Assembly: GCA_025642065.1 (NCBI GenBank)
Contig: JAODUP010000326.1
Span: forward strand, 897,001-961,000
DNA from: Paralvinella palmiformis
Taxonomy: Eukaryota > Annelida > Polychaeta > Terebellida > Alvinellidae
Direction of reading: 5' to 3'
Length of the DNA stretch: 64,000 bases
The notes below the pieces were generated by a model. It worked only from the letters and a program-made list of their open reading frames with translations. It was not told the origin of the DNA and did no database searches. Positions 1-13,348 of this stretch are shown piece after piece. Each line of letters starts with the position of its first letter. The stretch's first letter is position 1. Made by a program: the position numbers and the translations under genes.

Positions 1-222
1 TTCTACAAATCGTCCGGCTACCATCGTATCGTCAAATGATGAGCTGTTTATCTTCGTCACACTGCCATCTATCATATGATGATGAGAACGACTGATAATT
101 AATTAGATCCGGATGACAATCTCGTAATGAAAACGGTCCAGAAGCGGTGTCACTGTTAGCACGGTGATGGCAAACACGAAACATACGGAAAATGGCCTTT
201 CTTTCTCTCATATTAAATTTAT

Positions 223-285
<63 letters not shown>

Positions 286-1300
286 TATTTTTCTTATTTA
301 AAACATTAAATAATCCTTTCTTACAATGATTGATGTCTTAAATGTGGTGTGTTATGGGATGTCTGTGCTGTATTCATGGAAGTGTCAGGATGATGTGTTA
401 TGGGATGTGTCTGGAGTGGTATAACATGGCCTACGTGTCGTGTTCTGGAATATGGATAGTGTGGTCTCATACTGGATACTGATGATGTGTTGTGGGACAT
501 AAGAGGTGTCTTAGAGCATGTGTACGCTATATAAGGAGATGTGTGCTATAAAAAGAGGGGAGGGAAGAGACGAAAATGTAATCCACAGACATTACAGACA
601 GGTCGTGATGGACAAAAAGGCAGACAAACAGACAGATAGCCAGACAGATAGGCAAATAACCAACAATACCATATCCTTAAACAAACACTGACCAGTCGTC
701 ATTGCCACACCAGTTAGCCTAGCCCATACTCCCTAGAGGGCAGCACCTATCAATCAGTTGTCATCGCCCTGAACTGACAGTATGATTGATGAACTTCTGT
801 TAGAGTGGACACCACTGGCGAACACCGTGGTGTGTGTGTGCGTGTCTGTGTGTGTGCCATAATAACAACTATCAGCTATCCGTGATATACACTTGTTGAC
901 AGCTAGTTATCTAATTTGATTGACATCTGTCTGTGTCATCACTTAGACAACAATACACAGCCGACTTCAGTATGATCGAGTCAGATTTACGAGCTGGCGA
1001 TAGTTCGCCGAGTTAAATAAATCTCTACTGCTACATGCTGCTACATGCTTCTGCTGCATGCTCCCATGGCAGAATAAGGTGTGGTAGGAATGTACAGGTG
1101 AACCAGTGAAATAATGTCGAAATAATTAGATACTGTTAATGAAAACATGCAACCTAACCAAACAAACATATATGTATATATATATTGTTGTGTGTGTGTG
1201 TACGTGCATGCATGCATGTGTGTGCGTGCGTGCATGTGTGTGATTGTGGGCTACTAACAAGTGATATTCAGCGTTTTAGAATCATATACCCCGTTGTGCC
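1..1300. other. Non-coding stretch with (CA)n(TA)n
   Basis: No supported exon. It holds a (CA)/(TA) compound microsatellite at about 222-283, a purine-rich and CAGA-rich patch near 590-650, a short (GT) tract near 831-857 and mixed (TG)/(TGCA) tracts at 1168-1242. Likely intronic if the SOWAH-like gene continues past position 1. Confidence 0.5.
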
Positions 1301-1319
1301 TTAATACCACTCTTTCACA

Positions 1320-1665
1320 ATACGCCTCCACACCACACCATTGTCAGTGCCACATTACCTGCCCATGCCACAATTACTGTCTTAATACCCGCCCATACAT
1401 CTCAGTACCTGCCCATGCCACAATTACTGTCTTAATACCCGACCATACATCTCAGTACCTGCCCATGCCACAATTACTGTCTTAATACCCGCCCATACAT
1501 CTCAGTACCTGCCCATGCCACAATTACTGTCTTAATACCCGACCATACATCTCAGTACCTTTCCATACCACAATTACTGTCTTAATACCCGACCATACAT
1601 CTCAGTACCTTCCATGCCACAATTACTGTCTTAATACCCGACCATACATCTCAGTACCTGCTCAA
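1320..1665. repeat. 50-bp tandem minisatellite (about 6-7 copies)
   Basis: The word CAATTACTGT recurs at 1371, 1421, 1471, 1521, 1571 and 1620, giving an exact 50-bp period (last spacing 49). Each unit holds CTTAATACCC, then (G/A)CCCATACATCTCAG and TACCTGCCCATGCCA. Units alternate between GCCC and GACC at one position. A degraded copy precedes 1371. An open frame across it is a by-product of the repeat. Confidence 0.95.
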
Positions 1666-1689
1666 ACATCTATGTGTACCTCGGTACCT

Positions 1690-2735
1690 CCTACAACTGG
1701 CCCTATTTAATATCTGTCCACACCATCGTACTTGACTTATCCGTAATTAACTGTACCCCCAATCTACTTTACCCAAACCATCACTCGCCAGCTTTTCCAT
1801 ACTGTAACGGCAATAGGTTACTACTACTATTGTCGTTGTTGTTATTGTTGCTGCTGCGGCTGTTGTTGTTGTTATCCAACAATGCATATCACAAAACCGC
1901 AAAACATTATTATACAATTTCCCTCCAAAACCGTTCAGCAATCAGTGACCACTGGCAACCACAAACCTAGAATAGTTCGGTTTATTTCTCTTCCCTCTGA
2001 ATCTCCCCACTCACCCCACCCACCCCACCCAGGTTTCTCTCTCCCACCTCTCCGAATCAATGATACCTATAACAATATGATAGAGGCCAGTATGTCAGTT
2101 ATATTGTCAACATATGACTATACACCAGCGACGCGTACATCGTCAGCTAGCCTTCAATTACAAATTACAATCTGTAATTGAATCCCTTTAAATCCGTCTG
2201 GCATCCATCTCCAAGGTAAACATCGGACACTGACGGAGTTCGGCATTATCACCTGAACCAGTTTCGCCGGTTATCATCGGGATCCGCAGTATCCAGACGG
2301 CCCGATGACGTACAGGCGGCGTACACAAGAGCGTCCATTCCGGATCTGATCGAGGACGGCACCGGCTCCCGATGGCCAGAGAGCCGACAACATCTGTAGC
2401 GATAACCTTATTATGACCAGTATACTGTTACCGAACAATCCGGTTATTTCTCCCAATCTGGATCAGGCCATCTGTCCAGAAGGATATTAAATGGCTGACC
2501 CTCACCGCTCGGATGTGGAAATAAGACGAAATGAGTTTCTGACACGATGACTACCACATGTCTAAACAGTCACATGGTAAATGTGTTGTGGGGGGGGTTA
2601 CGCGGGGGGGGGGAGTAGGGTGGCGGGGGGAAGGGGATGGTTGTCGTAGATTGGTAACAGATTGATCTAATAATACAGAAACTTATATGAAGGACAATAG
2701 ATTTTTGGCTGGGAGAAGCTACATTAACAACTGAG

Positions 2736-2775
<40 letters not shown>

Positions 2776-3596
2776 AGAGAGAGAGAGAGAGAGCAATTAT
2801 TATTTGTTAACAACGTCAATTTGCAAGTAATATATGTGTCTGTAAGTGCGTATTTGCATAAGATTTATTGCATGTATACGTGCGTGTGTAGGTGTTGTTG
2901 TTATTGGTGTTTTGCTGTTACCTCTACCCGTGTGGTGAGCCAAATGAACCCAGAAACCATCTTCGAATCAGAAGGAAATAAAATGAATCAAAAATAAGTG
3001 TGCGAATACATACGTACGTATATGTATGTCTGTCGACACATACACATATACACAAACATACACATTACTGCACATAAGCCGAAAAATCAAATAATGCGTA
3101 CACACTCAAATCATAATGCGGAAGCCATATCCCCAGCCAAAGGGTTTCCATGACAACGAGCCAACTACCAACCGAAATAATATGGCCGTAGTTGTCAAAA
3201 CTGACCACCAGATGTCAGTGCTGTATTGGTGAGATGCCAGTTCTGACCATCAGCCCCCAAACCGTAATCAATTCTTCAACACGTCATCTATACTTGATTT
3301 CTGCTCACATTTATCCATATTAAATGAAACCAATGCTAAAATACATCATTTTTATGTACGAATGGCCGCGTCTTTTTTTAAATAGAAAAACAGCCTTCTA
3401 CTGAAAAAATAGCCGACTCTAATATAGAATTTTAATAAAATAATTATAATTGTAAATGAGGTTCATTTAGGTATTTCTTCTAAAATATTTAATTCTGGAT
3501 CTGTACAAGATAAAATGCTTCTGATACTCTATGTCAAAACACCATTAACTTATTATGGTCATATCAGTTATGTCAACAAACTAATATATGACAGAT

Positions 3597-3636
<40 letters not shown>

Positions 3637-3774
3637 AAAACGTATTTGCCAATATCGTCATGATATATAAATATGAAATACACACAATAAATCGACAATT
3701 AAAATTAACGAGGGAGCAACTAGTGATTGACAAATACCAAAAATGCATAAAAGAAATTAATATATATAAATTAT

Positions 3775-3831
<57 letters not shown>

Positions 3832-4090
3832 CATCTAGCCGGGATATAAAAACAAATCGTTGGGTAATGTATTATTATGCGATCCTCTTAATGTCCTATA
3901 GTAAGTATATTTACATTACTTGATCAATAACTTTTACACTGTTACACTTCCTCAGCGCCCCGAGGAGTAGATAGTAGGCAGGCTCTTCGGCGCGAAATAA
4001 CAAACACTATACACCTAACACTACGTACACAGTTTACTATTTACACATACAAACATTATACAACCATATACAACTATCGCCATAAACACA
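1690..4090. other. Non-coding stretch with several microsatellites
   Basis: Contents: a GTT/GCT-rich tract (1824-1878); a GC-richer block 2220-2480 free of simple repeats; G-runs at 2590-2640; (TA)n(GA)n at about 2738-2794; (TA)n(TG)n at 3597-3635; a long (TA)n at 3768-3827. No splice-bounded exon could be supported on either strand. Confidence 0.5.
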
Positions 4091-4099
4091 TACAGCCAA

Positions 4100-4190
4100 A
4101 CCTGACACAATACCAACAGAATCCGAACCCAAGACCCACGGAAAACCGTCTATCAACTGCCGTGACTCAGCTACTATAACACCGATTATC
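4100..4190 (-). repeat. tRNA-derived SINE-like head
   Basis: On the minus strand an A-box-like TAGCTGAGTCACGG is followed about 40 nt later by the B-box-like GGGTTCGGATTC. Spacing is as in a tRNA, but the cloverleaf is decayed, so this is a SINE head rather than a tRNA gene. Confidence 0.5.
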
Positions 4191-4620
4191 TTTTTAAATA
4201 CTCATCTTATTTAATAGAACAAACATAACTTATTGACAAATTGTTATTTGTTTACACGTTAAAATTTTACCATTTAGAGTGAAAATGATAAGATTCGCCA
4301 CAAACCGATTACGGAGAACGTCATTAGAGAGGGAATTATACGATCAGCAATCAATATCGATCTTTTACAGTCATTAAAACTGTACACGTTATTATCAATA
4401 TCATCAACGGATCGATAAGGTGATATGTTATCACCTTCTCATTAACTACTAAATTAATTAACTCTTGTTTATAAACATCAGATCAAATAAACCGACCTCA
4501 CCAAAGACTCATTGATGAGGGCGTCATAACATTATGGTAATATTATGGTAATTAGCCAATAATGACCCAGCCAATAATGGAGCAGTGACATTTAATTAAT
4601 TCGTTTCTAATAGAACCTAA

Positions 4621-4969
4621 TAACATGGGAGAGAGAAGGAGAGAGGGGGAGCGGGGGTGAATGTGGGTGAGAGAGAGAGGTGTGTGGGGTGAGAGTGTGA
4701 GAGAGAGAGAGGGTGTGTGTGGGGTGAGACAGAGAGTGAGAGAGAGAGAGAGGTGTGGGTGTGAGAGGTGTGCGGGGGTGAAGGTGAGAGAGAGGTGTGG
4801 GTGAGAGTGAGATAGGTGTGGGGGTGAGCGAGACAGACAGACAGACAGACAGATACGCAGAGAGAGAAGAGGGGTAGGGTGAGAGTGAGACAGGGAGAGA
4901 GGCGTGAGTGAGAGTGAGAGAGTGAGAGAGAGAGGTGTGGAGATAAGAGTGAGAGAGACCGACAGACAA

Positions 4970-5022
<53 letters not shown>

Positions 5023-5101
5023 GTGGCGTGAGAGACAGACAGACAGACAAATAGACAGATAGACATACACTCACAGAGAGACAGACAGACAGACATACAC
5101 G

Positions 5102-5132
<31 letters not shown>
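4621..5132. repeat. Degenerate (GA)n/(CAGA)n purine array
   Basis: About 500 bp composed almost only of GAGAGA, GTGAGA, GGTGTG and CAGACAGA motifs, with a pure (GA)n core at 4975-5018 and another at 5105-5131. The three overlapping Ser/Leu-rich minus-strand open frames here result from the dinucleotide repeat and are not genes. Long homopurine strands of this type can form triplex DNA. Confidence 0.95.
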
Positions 5133-5136
<4 letters not shown>

Positions 5137-6074
5137 TCAGAGAGATCTCTACCCGGTTTGATTCACTTTACCTCGTCAGAACTCTGACAATGAGATAAAG
5201 AAAGTGAGAAGCTCATTCACCACCACTACCAACAACAACGATAACGACAACGACATCACTACCGTCACCAGACGTAGTAGTTGTAGTAGTAGTGACTGGA
5301 ACCGTGACAACAACTGTTGCTGCAGCAACAGTCGTCGGAGACATCACAGCCGCGACCCCTTGGGGGTCTCTATTGTCGGGTGACTCCCTCTGACCCCGGG
5401 ACACGGGGTGGATCAAAGCTAGAACGACACCCCCGCTCCCCCAATCCTCCCCCCTCCCTCTATCAGCCTTTCTTCATAAATGGCCATACATCAGGCCCGG
5501 CCCCCTGCCGCCCCAACACACGCACAAAATATGGTAGCATCTTCCCGATTCGAAACCCCCACCCCCTTTTCTTCCACCCCCACAAACACACCCACCCACC
5601 CACCCATTCATCCATCCACCCACCGAACGATACAATAACAACAAAAGACTAGTTACTGTTTTATCGCCATTCCCTCATTTTTCATCGCCATTATATGATC
5701 TGTCATGTGACGTTTTAAAATTCAAATCTCTCCGCTAGGCGGCGGGTTGTTACGGGCGTGTAAACATGACCTATCTACTGGCCACAAAAAAGCCCAATAA
5801 TGATAAATTGACGATCGGGCATGAAATTAATTGTTCTAGCTCCAGACAAATGTCAGGAGTTCTTTCATCTGAAAATCTGATTGTTATTCTTCGAGAGCCG
5901 GCCGCACAATGGCGACGGTTTGTACAGCTGAGGGCCATGTGTTGTACGGTGGGTGAGCTGGGGTGGATAGGGGGTGGGTGTTCTCGGGGTGGGTAGATGA
6001 GATTTGGAGATAAATGGTATTACGTTAATTAACTTGGTGAGTGGGGATGAGTCGGCCCCCGTACGGCGTTATGG

Positions 6075-6244
6075 TTGTTGGTGAGTCGGTAGGTCAGTCA
6101 GTCGGTCGGTCGGTCGGTCAGTCAGTCAGTCAGTCGATCACCTGTTGATTAGTCGTCAATCAAATAAGATGGCCAGTCAGTCAACCAGTCAATAAGTCAG
6201 TTAGTCGGCCAGTCAATGATTTACAAAAGAGAATCAGTCAGTCA

Positions 6245-6291
<47 letters not shown>

Positions 6292-6300
6292 AGTCAGTCA
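6075..6300. repeat. (GTCA/GTCG/GTCT)n tetranucleotide array
   Basis: Starts as GGTCGGTCAGTCAGTC, becomes degenerate, and ends in about 13 uninterrupted GTCT units at 6245-6292. Several tetranucleotide variants side by side indicate slippage with point mutation. Confidence 0.92.
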
Positions 6301-6843
6301 CATCAAAGTAAAGTGTGCAATATAAACTATAGAAGAAAAAAATGTTTATTGATGAAATGGTGTTGTTTATAATTAATTAATACATCAACAACTACAACTA
6401 TACTACCACTACTATTACTACCACTACTACTATTACTATCACGGGGACCATCTCAGTAACCCGACATATCTCTATAATGTGGGTTCAAATCCATGACGAC
6501 CGACTTACGAATGAAGAATGTTTCCTGTGCTACTGCTGATCCTCCTCCTCCTCAAACTCTACTACTACTACTACTACTATAATAATAATAATAATAATAT
6601 TAGCGACAAATTCTTAGACGTACACACGAAACAATAGATCACACTTTTCCATAGTCACATTATTGGTCGAAGGCGATAATTAACTAACAATTATTTTACA
6701 GAAATCTAACCTACCAAGGTATAAACAGACAGACGGACAGACGAACGTCAGATGAGCCTTAATTAACAATAAATGGCGAAGGTAAGAAGACACGGACAAC
6801 ATACAGCAGAGATGTCAATGTGATGGTCAGTAAATAACTGGTC

Positions 6844-6991
6844 TGTTTGGGTTCGACACCGGTCATATCCGAGAACCGACTAACTTGAGAAACATATATC
6901 CCATAAACGCATAGGTATGAGTCGGACTCGAACCCACAACCTCCAAGGTTTTCATAGCAATGTTCTAACCACTGAGCTATCGGAGTGGACC
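6844..6991 (-). repeat. tRNA-derived SINE-like element
   Basis: Minus-strand sequence begins CCGATAGCTCAGTGGTTAGA (A box) and has the B box GGTTCGAGTCC about 40 nt on. This is followed by a body that again contains TCGAACCCAAAC. The acceptor stem does not pair, so this is a SINE rather than a functional tRNA. The body differs from the GATGAAAC-core family below. Confidence 0.65.
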
Positions 6992-6999
6992 CATGCAAC

Positions 7000-8671
7000 A
7001 GACAATGGTAGATGTTCACTTTGACTAACATACTGAGTGTAATATATCTGTGTGCACGTTCGTGTTTATGCGTCTGTCGGGGTGATGGGGGATGCCTGTA
7101 TGAATGTGTGCATGAATGTGCATGCAGAACATATTCTCGATTTTCAATCATGTACTGCGCTGCATATTTGTGCGTGTGTGTGTGTGTATGCGTGCGTGTG
7201 TGTGCGTGTGTGCCTGTTTGTCTGTCTCCTTGCCGGCGGGACAGACCCTGGCAAGTCGCAGGATCAACCCATGCAGCAACTGCGTGGTTCCAGAAACGTA
7301 TAGAAGTAACAGGATCTAGAGCTGGATCCCGCAGGACTCACACAAACGCGGGGTCGAAACTGATCGGCCCAGTTTACCCTATATCCCGAGGAACGGGCCT
7401 GTCTCCCGCCCAGCCAGCTCCATCTTTAGAACGGTTGGCGGTAAAATACCCCAGGGAACTCTTCCACCACGGTATTACAGTAAAAGCTGTCTTTAGCCCA
7501 ACAAAAGACACCATATTTGTCCAACTGTCGCACATCCACACACCCCCAATCACGCCACCCCACAGCACCACCAGCGTCATAATTGTGTGGCCAGATTGTA
7601 ACCGACGCCCCGAACAGCACGACCCCGGCCCGACCTCTGACCTTAGCCGTCAAACTCAGTGAGAAATATCCCAGGACGGGGTATGGCGACAATCTGGAGG
7701 TCCCCGGGACAACTCCCCGAAACCGGCCTAATATATACACCTTCCCGTCTCTCTCTCTCTCTCTCTCTACCACACACACACACACACACACACATAACAA
7801 CAACAAAGGCCCCCAAACTCTATCCATCACTATGGTGACACCTTCAAAGACTCGGTCCCCGCTCTCGGCCCAACACGGTGCCGAGGGTCGGCCGACTTTT
7901 GTTACATCTCCGGCCCCGGAGATGACACACAGCCACCGACGGGCCGACCAATTGCCGCTGTCTGGTGCACAAGATTTAAACACTTCCGATTTCCGGCAAA
8001 AGACTCTCGAAAATGCAAAACGCGGGGAGAGTGTTAGCGGCGCTGCCCAGGATAACATACCGGACTCTCGGGGCTGAACGAGAGAATGAGAAGGGGGTGT
8101 GGGGGGGGGGGCATTTTAACCCACAATCCCGCCGTAAAACCCCCCCCCCCCCGTCCTAAAAATGACAGGCTCTTTGAAGAAGACAGGGATAGTATCTACC
8201 CTCAAGTCGTCGGAGGGGAATGATGTCAGGCGACAATAGGTTGTTTTTTAGGGGAAGGGGAGTGGGGGGGGGGGATATTAAAGGCGTCATTGTTCGCCAT
8301 AGAAATGTTAATCGTTTAGCATGATAACAATAGACACGTCATCATTATACCAGAGTACTGACACGACGATGGCGGTTTGATATCAACGGTCACACAATGG
8401 GTCTGGAGTCACATCCGAATCACGGTCACTGACTGAGTGACACACAGACAGAGAGAGAGGAGGGTCTGAGTGAGTGAGAGAGAGAGACGGGATGGCGTCC
8501 GGAGCAGCTAATCCAGATGTAACTAACGCACTCGCGCGTGCGCACAAACACATCACACATCAGTGTCATCTATTGACACACAAAAAAAACACCCTCTCTC
8601 TCTACATGAACTATCTATAACTACTCTTCTGTCATAATCTTTTACTAATTCCCCATGACACACACACACAA

Positions 8672-8704
<33 letters not shown>

Positions 8705-8925
8705 CACACACAAACACACAAACACACAAACACACACACACACACACAAACACACATGCGCACACAGTGTCCCTGCTGTCTTCAAGTGGGACTTTAATTC
8801 ATTACACAAAACACTATCCAATTTAATGATCTCGGAACAAGAATGAGCAAAAAAAAATACAACAACATCTGAATGGATAGATCAGTAGACAAAACGTTTT
8901 AGGAATAAAACAGACAGACAGACAG

Positions 8926-8974
<49 letters not shown>

Positions 8975-9170
8975 CAGACACACAGACAGACAGGACATGT
9001 AGACATATGAACATACGCACATAAAGTCAGAGAGCCAAACAGACATCCTTATAACAACAACGTGATGTAAACACATTGTTACTAGGGCGACCTTATACAT
9101 TGGTTAACATTAAACACAAATAAAACTATCAGCACAAAGCCAACACTCTACAGCGTCTGACACGGAATGA

Positions 9171-9206
<36 letters not shown>

Positions 9207-9387
9207 ATACACACACAGAGAGGGGGGGGCGGGGAGATTGAAAGAACAATGACGCGTCAGAGACAAAGATAGCTATTTTATCTCAGCTTTTGATGTCCCA
9301 TCCCATCTTTGATTTCCTAGTCTCTATCTCAATTTATATACACATCTTTCTCTCTCGCTCACTCCTCCCAATCCCCCCCACCACATC

Positions 9388-9418
<31 letters not shown>

Positions 9419-10450
9419 GTGTGTGCGTGCATGCGTGTGCGCGTGTGTGTCATGTATGTGCGTATGCGAAATGACACCCACAACTAGAGTAACGTTCATA
9501 TAACACGTGGACGATTCATCAGGGGCACTAACCACAGAGTAGCGTGTAATACCTCACTAGTGTGTGTGTGTACACCGTCCGAGTAGAGAGACAGGGAGAG
9601 AGGGAGAGAGAGTCAGGGAGCCGATATCGTCGTCACTTCTCACCCAATCCGGCTAACAGCCGACGTGAAGCCGTCCTCAGAACGACGACAGTATCACTTA
9701 CCGAGCTAACTCACTTAGTATGACGAGCCACTGGCCATAATACAGACCGACATCGGGCTGTCAGGAGGAGGCTGGCCTCGGGATGGAGACGACCAGTAGC
9801 CGCAGACCCGTCACTCACTCAGCCATTAAGGGAGATGTCCTAACAGACGGCTATACCACTGGTCAGCCAACCAGCCAGGCAGCCGGTCGGTCGACCAGCC
9901 TCAACACACCCCATCGTGACGTCATACGGACTGGGCACCGAGTGGCGATTGTGCTGCCACCTGATGGTCGATGATGAATTTGGAGAAGTCCGGTTTTTTG
10001 GTTGCAATTGTGTCACGTCTCCCGATGTCATCATCATCATTAACGAACACACACACACGTGTGTGTGTGTCATCCCATGCATTCCTTATTAAAGCTTTTT
10101 TTGGGAGGGGGGGCGTTACTATTCTTCCGGATCATTTTGTATCTTGTATCCGCATTATTAGTCACTCCATCGTGTATATCTTGCAAATTATACATAAATT
10201 AGGTGTTTTTGTAGGTTGAAACGCCATAATAAGTTCGTGTTCATACGGATCACTTTGAGCTGGTCATCACGTGGCTAATTAATTATACGGCACAATATGC
10301 ACGCATGCTCATTGTTGGCACGCATGCTCAATGGCGACAGATAACCGAGAAAATTGTGCCAAAATATACACAACCGGGCCAGGCGTGACTTGCCGAATGT
10401 GAACGAAGAGAACCGAATAGTCATGGGTAAAAATATAAATTTTGATGTTT
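7000..10450. other. Non-coding stretch; GC-rich block and (CA)n clusters
   Basis: 7160-7215 (TG)n; 7220-8080 is GC-richer, mostly non-repetitive, and open in several frames with no recognisable protein; (CT)n(CA)n at 7748-7794; homopolymer G/C runs at 8100-8150; a long (CA)n/(CAAA) tract at 8657-8763; (CA)(GA) and CAGA tracts at 8908-8995; (CA)n 9171-9217; (CT)(GT) 9389-9451. 9640-9970 is a GC-rich block with no simple repeat. No exon supported. Confidence 0.5.
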
Positions 10451-10613
10451 TACGGCCACTTTTGTGGACAAGGTATAGCCTAATTGGGCCGAGCCACCTC
10501 CGAAAGTAATGAGGCGAAGTGAAAGATGAAACACCCTTCTGACATAACCCGGCCGGGGTTTGAACCCAGGTGCTATAGATATGTGGTCAACCGCGCTACC
10601 AGTTAGGCCATAT
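10451..10613 (-). repeat. SINE copy (tRNA head + GATGAAAC-core family)
   Basis: On the minus strand a tRNA-like head (GGCCTAACTGGTAGCGCGG A box; GGGTTCAAACCCC B box) is followed by a body containing GGGTGTTTCATCTTTCACTT and GGCTCGGCCCAATTAGGC, ending AAGTGGCCGTAA. The same head and body recur six more times in the window. Probable full-length copy of about 160 bp. Confidence 0.85.
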
Positions 10614-10619
10614 TCATAA

Positions 10620-11536
10620 GGATGTCTTTCTTATACGGCATACGATTACTGTTCGGAATCTGAATTTCTGCACGAGTGCATTTAAAATATCCACGTATTG
10701 TAAAGTCCTTAGTGTTGAAGAAATCGCAGTTTCTATAAACTTAGAATATAAAATGGCTAGAATTAGTCTTATCTAAAGTTTTAATAAGGTATTGTATATT
10801 TCTTAGTTGGATGAACATTTCCAAACAATCTCCTTAACATATCTAATCATGTTCGACGCATTCAAGGTGGGCGATAAAACAATACCAATTTAATCCGAGT
10901 TGTGGTGGCTAAAGCTACAGACTTCTTGCCTTCTGGGGTGATGTGCGGGGTGGGGTGGGGTGGGTGCACTCGTCCATATGATGAGCCATATGACAAGATA
11001 TCATTTCCGAGCCATCGAACATATCTTCGTGTTTACAATGACGTACGAACATCTTTCTATCGCCGATGTTTCATTCACCAAACATAATTATAAATTTTTC
11101 GAGTGCCACTTTCGCAATTAAACCACCCAGTGAAGTAATTCTTTCTTGTTGACAGACCCAACCCAATAATAACGGTAAATAACGCTTCTTTATCAGATAG
11201 AGTTAAACAACTTCTTCAAGCCGACGGACATGTTTAAACTGAATCACAATACCAAGCCGTTTTGTTTACGCGTATGTTAGTATTGTGGTCTGCCAAAAAT
11301 TTCAGTGTTTCTAATCCCGCCCTAGCTATCTATTTTCCCTTGACTTATTACGTCTGGACACGGCTCGACCCATTTAACCCACAAAAATAGTCGTAAAACA
11401 GGAACATTTTAATTAACAATCATATATCAGTGCACGGCCAAATTTAGACTCGTTCAGATTTTTCTGTGATATCTAGTAAATAATTTGTCTTCTTTTAATG
11501 ATTACATCGGGATTTTCGAAATGATTATATATATTT

Positions 11537-11615
<79 letters not shown>

Positions 11616-12346
11616 CGTGTGTGCGCGCGCGCGTGTGGCGTGTGTGTGTTTTTTAACTGTGTATAATAAGGCACAGGCATAGAGAATCTCGAACCGCGAA
11701 TCCACGTCAACGTCTAAATGTATACAAACTTTTCTTTTATCGTAGCGACTATACAACGACGGAAACCAGAATATGTCCATTTATAGAGATATCTTACCAA
11801 GCCATTAGCCCATTATTCATTTGCCTCCGCTATACCCCATCCATCCATCCATCCATCCATCACTTGACATCCGTGTTTATTTGATGACACTCCGTCATAT
11901 TAATATTATTTTGTTAACAGATCAGTGTCAAGACGGTTTTAGGCTACGTCGGGCTCGAGTTTCTTCTCCGAAATTAATAAACGTACTTACCCGGTACAAT
12001 GGGGCTAGACTAAATACTGCTATTGTTAAGTTTGGTAAAAAGTCAGAAAATGTTTTGTAGGTTGTTGTTGTTGGGGGAGGGGGGAGTTGGTTAATATAAA
12101 GAAAAAATGTCATCTTTATTAAAACAGCTTAGCCGTCATATCTCGTAGTAATCTCTCTCTAAACACGGATTTCGTTTTCTAACACGTGTTACATCAGCTG
12201 TCAATCAATTACTTTACGTGTTCAGGTCGAAGGTTTTTTTAACAGTTTAGGAATATTAAGCCACAATATAAATTATTATTAATATTGCTCCTATTACTAT
12301 TATTTTTATTCTGCATTCTTTGTCTCGATTTCTCATTTATACAATG

Positions 12347-12398
<52 letters not shown>

Positions 12399-13268
12399 CT
12401 TTATGTCTCTATATCTAGACCAGTAATATAAAATAAATCAATAATCAAAGTATAATATGGTTTAAATTGCTCATCACCTGAGCTAAACACGTCAACAACA
12501 ACAAAAAAGACATTCTAACTGCTAACAAACACTTTACTACCAGACACAACTGACAAACACAATTTCCAAACACAAACACAACTCCCTAATATTGATACTG
12601 TTACTTCCAGTCTTTTTAAATGACAAAATCCAAACTAGTCCATCTCCGCCATACGGATACAAGCCTGCGGCTCAGATAATTCACGAGTCTAGCAAACTTG
12701 AACCGGGTGGCTCGCGCGTTCTGATCCGACACCGTATGCACTGGGCCACCGTATACGGCCTCCCCCCCCCGCCGCCCCCGCGAAAACAGCTGCGATTCTA
12801 ATAAGGAAACTGTTGTTCAGAACAATGTTTTATGAAAACATTCTCGAAAATAGCAGCATTAACACAACACAACACCCCCCGACGCGCGCGCACGCACATA
12901 CACACACAGAAACACACACACACACACACACACAACCATCTAGCAGTGTCGTCTATCCTAAACACCGACATCAATGTACCGAGTATAAACATGAACAATA
13001 ACAAGTCAGTTAAAGGTCTAAAACACATGTCACCTTGTGTCTGTCGTCAGTGTTAACTCCCACGTTAATTAAATGCCACATGTTCTATCAGCTGACACTA
13101 TATAGGTCTAATACTAAACACGGTCAGATCTGGCTCTCCGTTATACCAACGAGAGATGGAGACAGAGAGATACAGTCGGCTGATGGCCAGATCGGAGCCC
13201 GGTCCTTATCAGCTGTCAACAATCATGATCGTCACTTGCTCATACCGGCTCTAACTGCCCAAAACCCG

Positions 13269-13348
<80 letters not shown>

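Larger units (their letters stand above)
4200..6840. other. Non-coding stretch; purine and tetranucleotide repeats
   Basis: AT-rich unique sequence to about 4615, then the GA array and the GTCA/GTCT array (separate entries). 5220-5340 is CAACAA/GTAGTA-rich. A GC-richer block at 5690-5960 has no simple repeats and contains homeobox-like ATTAATTG. 6385-6440 and 6540-6600 are ACT/ATA trinucleotide tracts. No exon supported. Confidence 0.5.

Noticed and set aside
4552..5096. Three overlapping 155-172-codon minus-strand frames rich in Ser/Leu/His
   Set aside because: They are different frames of one degenerate GA/CAGA array. Composition follows the dinucleotide, with no domain.
7012..8077. Frames of 164-216 codons on both strands
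   Set aside because: They overlap each other and microsatellites and show no recognisable motif or splice-bounded exon.
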